Counted from the stretch's first letter, positions 17,244 to 26,720 are shown. The stretch is DNA of 64,000 nucleotides from Herbinix sp. (GCA_029238935.1 JAQZBN010000012.1:19747-83746), one strand, 5' to 3'. The notes: generated by a model from the sequence alone, not told the origin. Program-made: numbers and translations.

Positions 17244-17678
17244 ATGTGGGGAATTATTATTGCGATTATCTCTGGAGCATTAATGAGCATCCAGGGAGTT
17301 TTTAATACAGGTGTTACAAGGCAGACCGGAATTTGGCTCGCAGCCAGTTTTGTTCAATTCAGTGCATTTATCGTTTGTATCGGAGCGTGGTTTTCGACCG
17401 GAAGACAAGGAAATTTTGGACAGTTATTAAAGATCGATAATAAATATATGTTGCTTGGAGGCGTGATTGGTGCATTTATAACCTATACAGTTATTAAAAG
17501 TGTTGATACGTTAGGTCCTGCCCGTGCAAATATGTTCATCATCACATCTCAAATGCTGGTAGCGTACGGAATTGAACTTTGTGGAATCTGCGGTTGCGAG
17601 AGGGTACCGTTTGAGTGGCGAAAACTGTTTGGCATTGTTTTGATTCTGGCAGGCATTATAACATTTAAGTGGAAATAA
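17244..17678 (+). CDS. DMT superfamily membrane protein, YdcZ-like
   Basis: A 144-residue protein with five hydrophobic segments that fits the short YdcZ (DUF606) branch of the drug/metabolite transporter superfamily. These are half-size members thought to work as homo- or heterodimers. Typical features are the N-terminal GALMSIQGVFN, in which TM1 carries a polar pair, and the PARANMFIITSQM segment in TM4. A GAAAGG ribosome binding site precedes the ATG. It stands alone between the repeat region and comEA. Substrate and partner are unknown. Confidence 0.8.
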   Translation: MWGIIIAIISGALMSIQGVFNTGVTRQTGIWLAASFVQFSAFIVCIGAWFSTGRQGNFGQLLKIDNKYMLLGGVIGAFITYTVIKSVDTLGPARANMFIITSQMLVAYGIELCGICGCERVPFEWRKLFGIVLILAGIITFKWK

Positions 17679-17714
17679 TACGGATAGAAATATTATTTTT
17701 AGATGATTTACCTA

Positions 17715-17743
17715 TTGTAAATAATGTGTAGATTATGTAAAAT
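17715..17743 (+). promoter_or_regulatory. SigA-type promoter for comEA
   Basis: TTGTAA at 17715-17720 and TAAAAT at 17738-17743 with a 17-bp spacer, about 70 bp ahead of the comEA start. Confidence 0.45.
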
Positions 17744-17814
17744 GAAAATGAATGTAATCGTAAAAGTATAGAGGGTACTTTTTAAGTCTTCTTATTAATA
17801 AGGAGACATAGATT

Positions 17815-18627
17815 ATGAAAAAGAAGATTGTTATGATAGGAGTTATCGGTACCTTATTTGTGATAGGAGGTATCTGTTATAGCTTCACATATCATAAGAG
17901 ATTATCTACTTCCGACTCATTAGTTGCTTCACTTAATGAACAGAATGGGGATGGCTCGGGAGAAGTGGTTGGTGATTCTGCATTAGAGGAAGCATCCGAT
18001 GAAGAGCCTGGGCTGTTATCGGGACAGGATGGGACTGGCACTGTGGATAATTCGGGAAATAAGAATTCGGAACAAGGAGCATCGGAGACAGAGAGTGTAC
18101 AACATGATATAGAGGCTCCAGATTCTGAGAATACTCAACTAAGTGAAGAAGCGATGATCTTTGTTCATCTATGTGGAGCAGTTGAAAAACCGGATGTATA
18201 CCTGGTGAAAGAAGGAGCTAGATTAATCGAACTAATCAAATTGGCAGGCGGATTGACTACGGAGGCAGCCAGTGATTATATCAATCAAGCACAGGTTGTT
18301 CTTGATGGTCAACGAATTTACATTCCCACTCAGGTAGAAGTTAAAGAATTAAAACCGGAGACTTATATTACTGAAACCACACAAAATGTAGCAAATAATA
18401 CTAATAATGTGCCGCAAGATACCAATGAACACACAATGATTAACATCAATGTAGCAAATGAAGAGGAACTAATGGAGCTTCCAGGCATAGGGAAGGCCAA
18501 AGCAAAGAGTATAATAGAATATCGTAATAAGAACGGAGACTTTAAACGAGTGGAAGATCTCATGAATATTCCCGGTATTAAAGAAGGCTTATACAATCAA
18601 CTGGTGTCCTATATAACGGTAGATTAA
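17815..18627 (+). CDS. comEA: ComEA-like DNA-binding competence protein
   Basis: A 270-residue membrane-anchored DNA receptor for transformation. Domains in order: N-terminal signal anchor (residues 1-24), a low-complexity Ser/Glu/Gly linker (about 38-105), an SLBB domain (about 115-180, FVHLCGAVEKPDVY to RIYIPT), a second Asn/Thr-rich linker, and a C-terminal pair of helix-hairpin-helix motifs (LPGIGKAKAKSI and IPGIKEGLYNQL). The domain set is that of ComEA proteins. comEC lies three genes downstream, so the locus encodes two parts of the DNA-uptake machine, although many clostridia with these genes are not known to be transformable. Confidence 0.92.
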   Translation: MKKKIVMIGVIGTLFVIGGICYSFTYHKRLSTSDSLVASLNEQNGDGSGEVVGDSALEEASDEEPGLLSGQDGTGTVDNSGNKNSEQGASETESVQHDIEAPDSENTQLSEEAMIFVHLCGAVEKPDVYLVKEGARLIELIKLAGGLTTEAASDYINQAQVVLDGQRIYIPTQVEVKELKPETYITETTQNVANNTNNVPQDTNEHTMININVANEEELMELPGIGKAKAKSIIEYRNKNGDFKRVEDLMNIPGIKEGLYNQLVSYITVD

Positions 18628-18642
18628 GATAAATGTAGATAA

Positions 18643-18673
18643 TTCGTTTCCGTATTTCTATAAAGGGAACGAA
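18643..18673. repeat. Inverted repeat before the response regulator gene
   Basis: TTCGTTTCC (18643-18651) and GGGAACGAA (18665-18673) form a 9-bp stem with one G-U pair and a 13-nt loop. There is no U-tract after it, so it is not a clear terminator; it may be an operator or a leader hairpin. Confidence 0.3.
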
Positions 18674-18729
18674 GTGCAACGAAAAATAAATCAGAAACTT
18701 TCTGTAGAATAAATCAAAGAGGTGAAATC

Positions 18730-19425
18730 ATGGCAAAAAAAGTGCTTGTGGTAGATGATGAAAAATTAATCGTAAAAGGAATACGATTTAGTTTAGAACA
18801 AGACGGAATGGAAGTCGATACTGCTTATGATGGAGAAGAAGCGGTTGAGGCTGCAAAGAAGAAGGAATATGATGTTGTTCTCTTGGATGTAATGCTTCCG
18901 AAACTTTCCGGTTTTGAGGTATGCCAGCAAATCAGAGAATTTTCTAATATGCCGATTATCATGCTTACAGCAAAAGGTGATGACATGGATAAAATTCTTG
19001 GTTTAGAGTACGGGGCCGATGATTATATCACAAAACCCTTTAATATACTTGAGGTAAAAGCAAGAATTAAAGCGATTATTCGCCGCAGCAGTAAGAAAAG
19101 TTCCACCAGTGAAGTATCAAAATCAGTTACCTTTGGTGATATGAACATTGACTGTGAAAACAGAAGAGTATACATCAGCGGGAAAGAAGTTAATTTAACA
19201 GCAAAAGAATTTGATCTGCTTGAGTTATTAGTATTTAATCCAAACAAGGTTTACAGCCGTGAAAACTTACTTAATATTGTTTGGGGTTATGATTATCCCG
19301 GTGATGTAAGAACAGTGGACGTGCATATTCGAAGACTGCGTGAAAAAATAGAGACTAACCCAAGCGAACCGAAATATATACATACAAAATGGGGTGTTGG
19401 CTATTTTTTCCAGGATCAGGACTAA
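18730..19425 (+). CDS. OmpR/PhoB-family response regulator
   Basis: A 231-residue two-component transcription factor. The receiver domain (1-118) has the acidic pocket Asp9-Asp10, phosphoacceptor Asp53 (LLDVMLP), the conserved Thr in MLTAKG and Lys in YITKPF. The C-terminal winged helix (about 130-230) ends with VDVHIRRLREKI and the GVGYFF strand. It resembles the WalR/PhoP branch. The ribosome binding site is AGAGGTGA. Its 3' end overlaps the sensor kinase frame by 32 bp, indicating translational coupling. The target genes are unknown; the GerMN lipoprotein and comEC downstream are obvious candidates. Confidence 0.95.
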   Translation: MAKKVLVVDDEKLIVKGIRFSLEQDGMEVDTAYDGEEAVEAAKKKEYDVVLLDVMLPKLSGFEVCQQIREFSNMPIIMLTAKGDDMDKILGLEYGADDYITKPFNILEVKARIKAIIRRSSKKSSTSEVSKSVTFGDMNIDCENRRVYISGKEVNLTAKEFDLLELLVFNPNKVYSRENLLNIVWGYDYPGDVRTVDVHIRRLREKIETNPSEPKYIHTKWGVGYFFQDQD

Positions 19426-20833
19426 ATTAAGAAATTTAAATAGTATGAGAATGCATATGATACTGGTGTTTATTGCAGTTGGTATAGTTCCGTTAACCAT
19501 TTTCTCCTTGGTAATGATAAATACCTATGAGAAAAGAGCGGTTAATGATAGAATTATGGAATTGCAAACCCAGGAAAATATGCTCTCTAATCTGCTTGCT
19601 ACAACCGGTTACCTTGCGACAGTTGATTCACCGGAGATAGAAGCAGAAATCAGTCGTCTTGCTGATATTTATAATGGAAGAATTATTATCATCAATAATA
19701 ATCTTCAGATTATTAAGGATACTTACGGATTGGAACAGGGAAAGTATCTGATATCTAAGGATGTTCTTCAGGGTTTTAATGGTACGACAAACAGTTATCG
19801 TGGGAAAGATAAAAATATCAAGATAACATCACCGGTCACGCATAATCAAAGCAATGAGGTTGTGGGTGTTATTATTATGAGCATTTCTACGAAAGAAATC
19901 GAGTCCATGCGAACCAGCCTGCAATCAACCATAATTATCTTTGCATTAACCTTAGCGATCTTAATCATTGTGTTTGCAGTATACTTCTCACGAAGCTTGA
20001 CAAAACCTCTAAAAAGCGTTATCAATTCGATAGAACGATTATCAGAAGGTTATATGGAGGAACAGATGTCAGTCAAAGGTTATACGGAAGTTGAGCGGAT
20101 TTCTGATTCCTTTAATAAGATGATAATAAGAATGCAGAAGTTGGAGAGCTCCAGACAGGAATTTGTTTCCAACGTATCTCATGAATTAAAAACTCCAATT
20201 ACATCAATTAAAGTATTAGCAGATTCCTTATTGATGCAAGAGGATACACCGGTAGAATTATATCGGGAATTCTTGGTGGATATCACCGATGAAATCGAGA
20301 GAGAGAATAAAATTATTAACGATTTGCTGTCCTTAGTAAAATTGGATAAAACAGCAGGAGATCTAAATATCAGCAGTACGAATATTAATGAATTGCTGGA
20401 ACAAATCTTAAAACGTCTTAGACCTATTGCTAAAAAACGTAATGTAGAGATGATATTCGAAAGCTTCCGTCCTGTAATCGCTGATGTGGATGAAGTGAAA
20501 ATATCACTTGCAATCAGTAACCTGATTGAGAATGCAATTAAGTACAATCTGGAAGATGGATGGGTCAGAGTATCGTTAAATGCAGATCATAAATATTTCT
20601 TTATCAAAGTATCAGACTCAGGAATAGGGATACCGGAAGAAGCACAGGATTATATCTTTGAACGCTTTTACCGTGTGGACAAGGCAAGATCCAGAGAAAC
20701 CGGAGGAACCGGTCTTGGTCTTTCCATAACGAAGAATGTAATTCAGATGCATCGTGGTGCTATTAAGGTTTATAGTAAAGAGGGTGAAGGGACAACCTTT
20801 AATGTTCGAATACCGCTGAACTATATTTTATGA
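19394..20833 (+). CDS. Sensor histidine kinase, WalK/PhoR-like
   Basis: A 479-residue membrane kinase paired with the response regulator before it. Order: TM1 (about 22-43), an extracytoplasmic sensor region (about 44-175), TM2 (about 177-197), HAMP (about 198-250), HisKA with phosphoacceptor His263 (VSHELKTP), and HATPase_c with the N box (NLIENAIKYN), G1 (DSGIGIP) and G2 (GGTGLGLS). The start is uncertain: the GTG used here lies inside the previous gene and has a poor ribosome binding site; an ATG at 19445 just before TM1 is the main alternative. The signal sensed is unknown. Confidence 0.93.
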   Translation: MLAIFSRIRTKLRNLNSMRMHMILVFIAVGIVPLTIFSLVMINTYEKRAVNDRIMELQTQENMLSNLLATTGYLATVDSPEIEAEISRLADIYNGRIIIINNNLQIIKDTYGLEQGKYLISKDVLQGFNGTTNSYRGKDKNIKITSPVTHNQSNEVVGVIIMSISTKEIESMRTSLQSTIIIFALTLAILIIVFAVYFSRSLTKPLKSVINSIERLSEGYMEEQMSVKGYTEVERISDSFNKMIIRMQKLESSRQEFVSNVSHELKTPITSIKVLADSLLMQEDTPVELYREFLVDITDEIERENKIINDLLSLVKLDKTAGDLNISSTNINELLEQILKRLRPIAKKRNVEMIFESFRPVIADVDEVKISLAISNLIENAIKYNLEDGWVRVSLNADHKYFFIKVSDSGIGIPEEAQDYIFERFYRVDKARSRETGGTGLGLSITKNVIQMHRGAIKVYSKEGEGTTFNVRIPLNYIL

Positions 20834-20861
20834 CGATAAGTGGAAAAGGAAAAGGATCATT

Positions 20862-21764
20862 ATGAAAAGAAGACTTCGTTTATTGCTGATAATTATGTTT
20901 GCCATAATAGGTACAGCATGCAATAACAAAGGAAATGATATCGATACAGAGGAAACGGCACAACAGACCAAGCTTTATTTTATTGATAATAACACGTCAA
21001 CGCTTGTTAGCGAGGATTATTCCCCAATTGCTTCCACGAAGGAAGCACTGGTCGAGGAGTATTTAGATGCGCTAAAAGCAGGACCTAAGAATATTGCATA
21101 TAAAAAAGCGATTCCTGATACGGTATCTGCAAAAGAGTTTTCATTTTTGGATGATCGTTTGACAATCAACTTTGATACTGCTTACAATGAGTTAAAAGGT
21201 ATTCCGGAGGTGCTTTGTCGAGCTACCATAGTAAAAACTCTGAGTCAGATAAAAGAGGTGGAATATATTGAATTCTATGTGAATGGACAGTATGTCGGTC
21301 TTTGGACATCGGAGGATTTTATTGACAGTACCCAAACTGCTACAGAGTATCAGGTTTCCTTGTATTTTGCAAATGAAGCTGGAGATGGTTTGGTAGAATG
21401 GAATAAAAAACTTTATCATACCGGTACAGACACAATAGAAGAACAGGTGATAAAGCAGTTAATTAACGGGCCAACAGAACGAGGGATGTATGCTACAGTG
21501 CCGGAAGGAACCACTCTATTGAATGTAACATCAAAGGATGGCATTGTATATGTGGATTTTAATGAAAAGTTCCTGGAAAAATTACCGGATATTACAGATG
21601 ATGTTGCGATCTATTCGATCGTAAACTCCTTAGTAGGAGTTCCGGGTATTAACAAGGTGCAATTTATGATTAACGGAGAGATTACGAAGAAATACCGTAA
21701 TACTTCCTTTGATGCTCTCTTTGAACGGAATCTTTCCCTGATTGAGGAAACAAAAACCAATTAA
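20862..21764 (+). CDS. GerMN-domain lipoprotein
   Basis: A 300-residue lipoprotein. A short positively charged signal peptide ends in the lipobox IGTAC, with Cys20 as the lipidation site. Two GerMN-type domains follow (about 45-150 and 170-290), each closing with a VEYIEFYVNGQ or INKVQFMINGE strand. The domain is named after B. subtilis GerM, which is involved in sporulation and germination, and also occurs beside two-component systems (LpqB-like proteins). Here it lies 28 bp after the histidine kinase and just before comEC, so a link to the sensor is likely by position. Function is not established. Confidence 0.85.
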   Translation: MKRRLRLLLIIMFAIIGTACNNKGNDIDTEETAQQTKLYFIDNNTSTLVSEDYSPIASTKEALVEEYLDALKAGPKNIAYKKAIPDTVSAKEFSFLDDRLTINFDTAYNELKGIPEVLCRATIVKTLSQIKEVEYIEFYVNGQYVGLWTSEDFIDSTQTATEYQVSLYFANEAGDGLVEWNKKLYHTGTDTIEEQVIKQLINGPTERGMYATVPEGTTLLNVTSKDGIVYVDFNEKFLEKLPDITDDVAIYSIVNSLVGVPGINKVQFMINGEITKKYRNTSFDALFERNLSLIEETKTN

Positions 21765-21780
21765 GAACAGGGGTGAAAGG

Positions 21781-24114
21781 GTGATAAAACGGCCTTTAAT
21801 TGTGATATTGGCGGCCTATTTGGCTGGAATTCTATCGGCCTGGAGTAAATTTACCATTGCTACAATCATTGTTTTAATGATTATCATGTGTTGTTTTATA
21901 TATTTATTAATGTTTTATGGAACACATTCAAAAGAGTTCCATAAGGATAGTTATCTTTTGATATTGCCACTTTTTTTCCTCTTTGGTTTTCTTATCATGG
22001 GGGAACAGATGAAGCGGCCAGAGCTTGACCAGGCATTTGATACCAAAGAGGATTGTATTCTGGAGGGTACGATTTCGCTCATCGTAGATAAATCCTATGG
22101 CAGGGTCTTATCTATAAAAGATAATAAAATATATCTTGCAGAGAGGGAAACAGCATATCTTTGTGAGAAAGTTATAGTTACAAGCACTGAAGATTTAGAT
22201 TATCGTATCGGAAATTCTATTAAAGTCTATGGTCAAATTCAGAAATTTTCAAAGGCTGCAAATCCGGGCCAATTCAATGAAGTAATGTATTACCAATCAC
22301 AAAATATTGATTATAAGATTTATGCAGAGCATATTCAAATCGTAGATAAGAGCTATTCAAAGTTTCATATGATGTTATATCTATGGAAACGAAAACTTGT
22401 GAAAGTTTATAGCACTATCTTAGAAGAGAAGGAAGCAGGAGCTTTAACTGCTATGTTATTGGGTGAAAAGCAATTGTTAGATGCTGAGATTAGTCAGTTA
22501 TATCAGGAAAATGGAATATCACATATTCTTGCAATTTCTGGTCTTCATGTATCCTTGATCGGACTGTCCGTCTATCATCTGTTAAAAAGGCTTCGGGTTC
22601 CGGTACTTCCTTCCACAGTCATTTCTATTCTATTTGTTTATTGTTATGGAGTTTTGACTAATTTTAGTGTGTCTACCAATCGAGCTGTTGTCATGATCAT
22701 TATTATGATGATGGCAGGAATATTCGGAAAGACCTATGACATGCTATCGGCTACAGCGTTAAGTGCTCTTCTTATTCTTCTAATGCATCCGTTGGAGATT
22801 TTTCAGGCTGGCTTTTTACTATCTTTTGGAGCAGTGCTGGGAATAACATTATTTCTACCCTGCTTTCATACCCTGTCTAAATCGAAAAACCCAATATGGA
22901 ATGCTATTCTCATCAGTACTAGTACACAAATCATAACCTTTCCGGTAATTCTTTGTTTTTTTTATCAAATACCTCTTTATAGCATCATCATCAATCTTAT
23001 CCTTCTTCCCTTTACTACACTACTTACCATTACCGCTCTAATTTCCGGCTTGCTTGGTCTTATATCCATACCCCTAGGAGTTTTTAGTATCGGAGCATCA
23101 AACTATATTCTCTTACTTTATGAAGGTGTTTGCAGAATTGGCAATGGTCTTCCGTATCATTTAATTACAATTGGGAAACCGGAGAAGACAAATATTATTA
23201 TATATTACTTCCTTCTGATTGCTTTTTTATGGGGAGTAAAGCACTATAAGAAAAAGAGAATGCTACTTCTACTGCCTTTGGCGTTGACTGTGTTGTTCAT
23301 TCCACAGCGAGGCGAGGGACTTGAAATAACATTACTGGATGTCGGCCAAGGGGAGGCTATTTTTATGGAAACTGACCATGGGACTACCTTCCTGATTGAT
23401 GGAGGAAGCTCTGATGTATCAAAGGTAGGCAAGATGCGAATCCTTCCTTTTCTAAAATCCAGGGGAGTATCAAAACTGGATTATGCGATCATTACCCATA
23501 GTGACAGCGATCATATCAGCGGATTAATGGAACTTATGGAAGGGGAGGAAATCATGATAAAAAGATTGGTTCTTCCGGTTGTACATGATGGGGAAGAGGC
23601 GTATCAAAATCTTATGGATCTGGCAAAGAGCCATGGAATTAGCATCTTCTATATACAAGCGGGTGATCAGATTACGGAGGGGGAATTGAATATGACTTGC
23701 CTGCATCCATCGGCAGATTATAAACCTTCTTCTGTTAATGCATATTCTACTGTGTTAAGTATCACTTATGGTGAATTGGATCTTTTGTTAACCGGTGATT
23801 TGGAAGAGGACGGTGAGAAGATCCTGATGGAAGAGTATTTTAGCGAGACTACCGACTATGATATCCTAAAGGTCGCTCATCATGGTTCCCGATATTCTAC
23901 CATGGAAGATTTTTTACATAGGATCGATCCGGAATATACGATCATTTCTTGTGGGAGGAATAATCGATATGGTCATCCTCATCCGGAGCTATTAGATAGG
24001 TTAAATAATAGTAATAGTAAGATTTTTATGACCAAGGATATGGGAGCGATTTTTATACAAACCGATGGGAAGACTCTAAAGATAAAAGGGTATGTAAAAG
24101 TGGAAAAGCCATAA
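21781..24114 (+). CDS. comEC: ComEC/Rec2 DNA-uptake channel
   Basis: A 777-residue polytopic protein that carries single-stranded DNA across the cytoplasmic membrane during transformation. Order: N-terminal helices with a small OB-like external domain (about 40-190), the ComEC competence domain with many helices (about 215-490, containing HILAISGLHVSLIG), and a C-terminal metallo-beta-lactamase domain. That domain has the HSDSDH motif at His573-His578, plus TGDLEEDGE and AHHGSRYS, so the putative nuclease site is intact. GTG 21781 is used because AGGGG lies 7 bp upstream. Full length, no frameshift. Confidence 0.93.
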   Translation: MIKRPLIVILAAYLAGILSAWSKFTIATIIVLMIIMCCFIYLLMFYGTHSKEFHKDSYLLILPLFFLFGFLIMGEQMKRPELDQAFDTKEDCILEGTISLIVDKSYGRVLSIKDNKIYLAERETAYLCEKVIVTSTEDLDYRIGNSIKVYGQIQKFSKAANPGQFNEVMYYQSQNIDYKIYAEHIQIVDKSYSKFHMMLYLWKRKLVKVYSTILEEKEAGALTAMLLGEKQLLDAEISQLYQENGISHILAISGLHVSLIGLSVYHLLKRLRVPVLPSTVISILFVYCYGVLTNFSVSTNRAVVMIIIMMMAGIFGKTYDMLSATALSALLILLMHPLEIFQAGFLLSFGAVLGITLFLPCFHTLSKSKNPIWNAILISTSTQIITFPVILCFFYQIPLYSIIINLILLPFTTLLTITALISGLLGLISIPLGVFSIGASNYILLLYEGVCRIGNGLPYHLITIGKPEKTNIIIYYFLLIAFLWGVKHYKKKRMLLLLPLALTVLFIPQRGEGLEITLLDVGQGEAIFMETDHGTTFLIDGGSSDVSKVGKMRILPFLKSRGVSKLDYAIITHSDSDHISGLMELMEGEEIMIKRLVLPVVHDGEEAYQNLMDLAKSHGISIFYIQAGDQITEGELNMTCLHPSADYKPSSVNAYSTVLSITYGELDLLLTGDLEEDGEKILMEEYFSETTDYDILKVAHHGSRYSTMEDFLHRIDPEYTIISCGRNNRYGHPHPELLDRLNNSNSKIFMTKDMGAIFIQTDGKTLKIKGYVKVEKP

Positions 24115-24185
24115 GGCAAAAGATAGATATTCATACATTTGAAATTATTGATTTGATTATATTTTCTTCATATAAACAAGTGGAT

Positions 24186-24250
24186 AGAGAAAATAAAAGA
24201 ATAATAAGAAGAGAAATAAGAAGAGAAAAAAGATGAGAAATAAGACAGAA
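24186..24250. repeat. Purine-rich repetitive spacer
   Basis: Between comEC and the DUF434 gene the + strand is almost purely purine, with repeats of AGAAGAGAAA-like units. No gene or hairpin is seen. Confidence 0.4.
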
Positions 24251-24304
24251 ATGGTCAAATGAATATATAACGATGAATATTGATTCGTAAAATCGGAGGA
24301 AACC

Positions 24305-25015
24305 ATGAGTACAGAAGTTAGAAGAGGTTATGTACCCTCAGATGCACAGGAATTTAATAAAGAAAGCTTACTAACTCTTAAAAAAGCACAGGAAGAAGTA
24401 CTTTGGCTCATAGAGAGAGGTTATCCAATCAAAGGAGTTTCTACATTTGTTGGAAATCACTATATGTTATCCGAACGGCAGAGACTGGCTTTTACAAGGG
24501 CTACGAGTACCAGGGAAATCCTACATCTTCGGAAGGAGAAACAAATTCAAAAGGTAATCCCAGGAAGCATAGTATATATTGATGGATTAAATTTAATTAT
24601 TTCCCTTGAGATTGCCTTGTCGGGATCAACATTAATCCGCTGTATGGATGGAACGATCAGAGATCTGGCAGGACTGCGGGGAACCTACCGATTAATCGAT
24701 AAAACGGATGGTGCAATCCGATTAATTGGGGAACAGCTGGAGAAAAGAAAGGTTAACGAAGCCATATTCTATCTGGATGCTCCGGTTTCTAATACGGGAA
24801 GGCTTAAACAGCGAATTCTGGAACTTATGCAGAATTACAACTTTAAAATAACCGTAGAATTAGTAAATAATGCAGATGTCATACTGGAAAAGCTTAGTAA
24901 TATCGTTACAAGTGACGCTATCATTCTTAATCGATGTATAAGCTGGATCAATCTTGCAGCGGAAATTATTGATGAAAGATTACCGGAGGTTCCCTTTATT
25001 GATTTGCGTTTATAA
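24305..25015 (+). CDS. DUF434 domain-containing protein of unknown function
   Basis: A 236-residue soluble protein. The N-terminal part (about 8-65, VPSDAQEFNKESLLTLKKAQEE to GNHYMLSERQR) is the DUF434 domain. The C-terminal part (about 85-236) has IDGLNLI, LRGTYR, YLDAPVSNTGRLK and ILNRCISW, conserved blocks of its usual partner domain. The Asp-centred motifs at strand ends suggest a nucleotide- or nucleic-acid-binding Rossmann or PIN-like fold, but that is only inference. CGGAGG precedes the ATG. It sits between comEC and murE with its own gaps. No function is known to me. Confidence 0.75.
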   Translation: MSTEVRRGYVPSDAQEFNKESLLTLKKAQEEVLWLIERGYPIKGVSTFVGNHYMLSERQRLAFTRATSTREILHLRKEKQIQKVIPGSIVYIDGLNLIISLEIALSGSTLIRCMDGTIRDLAGLRGTYRLIDKTDGAIRLIGEQLEKRKVNEAIFYLDAPVSNTGRLKQRILELMQNYNFKITVELVNNADVILEKLSNIVTSDAIILNRCISWINLAAEIIDERLPEVPFIDLRL

Positions 25016-25024
25016 ACTCTTTTC

Positions 25025-25052
25025 TTTACAAATTTTTAATTTTACCTATAAT
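25025..25052 (+). promoter_or_regulatory. SigA-type promoter for murE
   Basis: TTTACA at 25025-25030 and TATAAT at 25047-25052 with a 16-bp spacer, about 70 bp before the murE start. Confidence 0.5.
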
Positions 25053-25121
25053 ATTAGATAGGAAATGTTTTGATTTTTAGGTATATAATAATGGAAGATG
25101 AAATTGATGGGAGGAATTATT

Positions 25122-26579
25122 GTGTTATTAAAAGATATGCTTGATCAATTGGAATATAAATGTGTACAGGGTAGTGATCAAATTATGGTCACAGAACTGG
25201 TGTATGATTCTAGAAAGGTTACAAAGGATTGTGTTTTTGTATGTATTACAGGTACGGTAAAGGATGCTCATGATTATATCGATGAAGTAATTGAAAAAGG
25301 TGCGGCTGCAGTTATCGTAGAAAAGGATGTAGAAGTTTCCTCCCCGATTACCATAATTCGTGTTGCTGATTCTAGACAGGCTCTTGCTTATACGGCAGCA
25401 GCTTATTTTGGACATCCGGCTCGTAAGTTAACTACGATCGGTATTACCGGCACAAAAGGAAAGACTACAACCACTTATATGATTAAATCCATCCTTGACA
25501 ATACCGGTAAAAAGACAGGACTCATCGGTACCATTGAAACTATCATTGGAGATACGGTAATTCCTGCCAATAACACAACACCGGAATCCTATGTAGTTCA
25601 GGAAACTTTTGCGAAAATGGTGGAGGCAGGCTGTGATTGCGTGGTTATGGAGGTATCTTCTCAGGGTCTAATGCTTCATCGTGTGGATGGGTTTACCTTT
25701 GATTATGGAATCTTTACCAACATCGAACCGGATCATATCGGCGGCAATGAACATAAAGATTTTGACGATTACTTAACCTGTAAGAGCATGCTGTTTAAAC
25801 AATGCAAGGTAGGTATCATCAATCGTGATGATTCTCATTTTGAAGAAATCATCAAAGGACATACTTGTGAAATAGAAACCTTTGGATTTTCTAAGGAAGC
25901 TGATCTTCGTGCTGAATATAAAAAGCTGTTCCAGGAAGCCGGAGTACTTGGAGTTGCATACCAGGTAGAAGGTTTGATGAAGCTTGATGTAGAGATTGAA
26001 GTACCGGGAACCTTTAGTGTATATAATTCCTTATGTGCTATTGCTCTTTGCAGACATTTTGGTATTAATATAGAAGAAATGAAGAAAGCCTTAAAGAAGG
26101 TTAAAGTAAAGGGAAGAGTGGAGCTTGTTCCGGTTTCTGATCGGTATACTCTGATGATTGATTATGCGCATAATGCCATGAGTTTAGAGAGCCTATTAAG
26201 TACCTTAAAGGAATATCGGCCAAAACGTCTGGTATGCTTATTTGGTTGCGGTGGAAATCGTTCCAGAAGCAGACGCTTTGAGATGGGAGAGGTGTCTTCA
26301 AAGTTAGCGGATCTTACGGTTGTGACTTCGGATAATCCAAGAAATGAACAGCCTCAGGATATTATCAATGATATTATCGTAGGAGTTAAAAAAGGTCCGG
26401 GGGAATATGTGGAGATCATTGACCGAAAGGAAGCAATCAAATACTGTATGGACAATGCAAAAGACGGTGATGTTGTGGTTTTAGCAGGTAAAGGACATGA
26501 GGATTACCAGGAGATTAACGGTGTAAAACATCATATGGATGAACGGGAGTTAATCCGTGAAATCTTAGCCGGTAAGTAA
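25122..26579 (+). CDS. murE: UDP-MurNAc-L-Ala-D-Glu:meso-diaminopimelate ligase
   Basis: A 485-residue Mur ligase that adds the third amino acid to the peptidoglycan stem peptide in the cytoplasm. The ATP loop GITGTKGKTTT is at about 107-117, the central domain has the carbamylated-lysine region, and the C-terminal domain carries DNPR at 404-407, the motif that selects meso-diaminopimelate rather than lysine. I chose GTG 25122 because GGGAGG lies 7 bp upstream; an ATG 24 bp earlier has none. Unusually it lies 16 kb away from the main dcw cluster, between the DUF434 gene and priA. Confidence 0.95.
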   Translation: MLLKDMLDQLEYKCVQGSDQIMVTELVYDSRKVTKDCVFVCITGTVKDAHDYIDEVIEKGAAAVIVEKDVEVSSPITIIRVADSRQALAYTAAAYFGHPARKLTTIGITGTKGKTTTTYMIKSILDNTGKKTGLIGTIETIIGDTVIPANNTTPESYVVQETFAKMVEAGCDCVVMEVSSQGLMLHRVDGFTFDYGIFTNIEPDHIGGNEHKDFDDYLTCKSMLFKQCKVGIINRDDSHFEEIIKGHTCEIETFGFSKEADLRAEYKKLFQEAGVLGVAYQVEGLMKLDVEIEVPGTFSVYNSLCAIALCRHFGINIEEMKKALKKVKVKGRVELVPVSDRYTLMIDYAHNAMSLESLLSTLKEYRPKRLVCLFGCGGNRSRSRRFEMGEVSSKLADLTVVTSDNPRNEQPQDIINDIIVGVKKGPGEYVEIIDRKEAIKYCMDNAKDGDVVVLAGKGHEDYQEINGVKHHMDERELIREILAGK

Positions 26580-26637
26580 GATAAAAGTTATGAAATTATA
26601 TGAACTATGTAATGCAAAGTTTGAAGGATAATAAGTG

Positions 26638-26720
26638 GATGGTATCGAATAATTTGATTGTTATAAAATACGCTTCTAATATTGACGCGTCTTTCGCATC
26701 CGACATCATACGATACCATC
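26638..26720 (+). repeat. Long-range inverted repeat in the priA leader
   Basis: GATGGTATCG at 26638-26647 is exactly complementary to CGATACCATC at 26711-26720 (10 bp, extendable by two G-U pairs), enclosing 63 nt that include the palindrome GACGCGTC (26684-26691). No U-tract follows. It could be a structured 5' leader of priA or a terminator remnant of murE. Confidence 0.4.
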
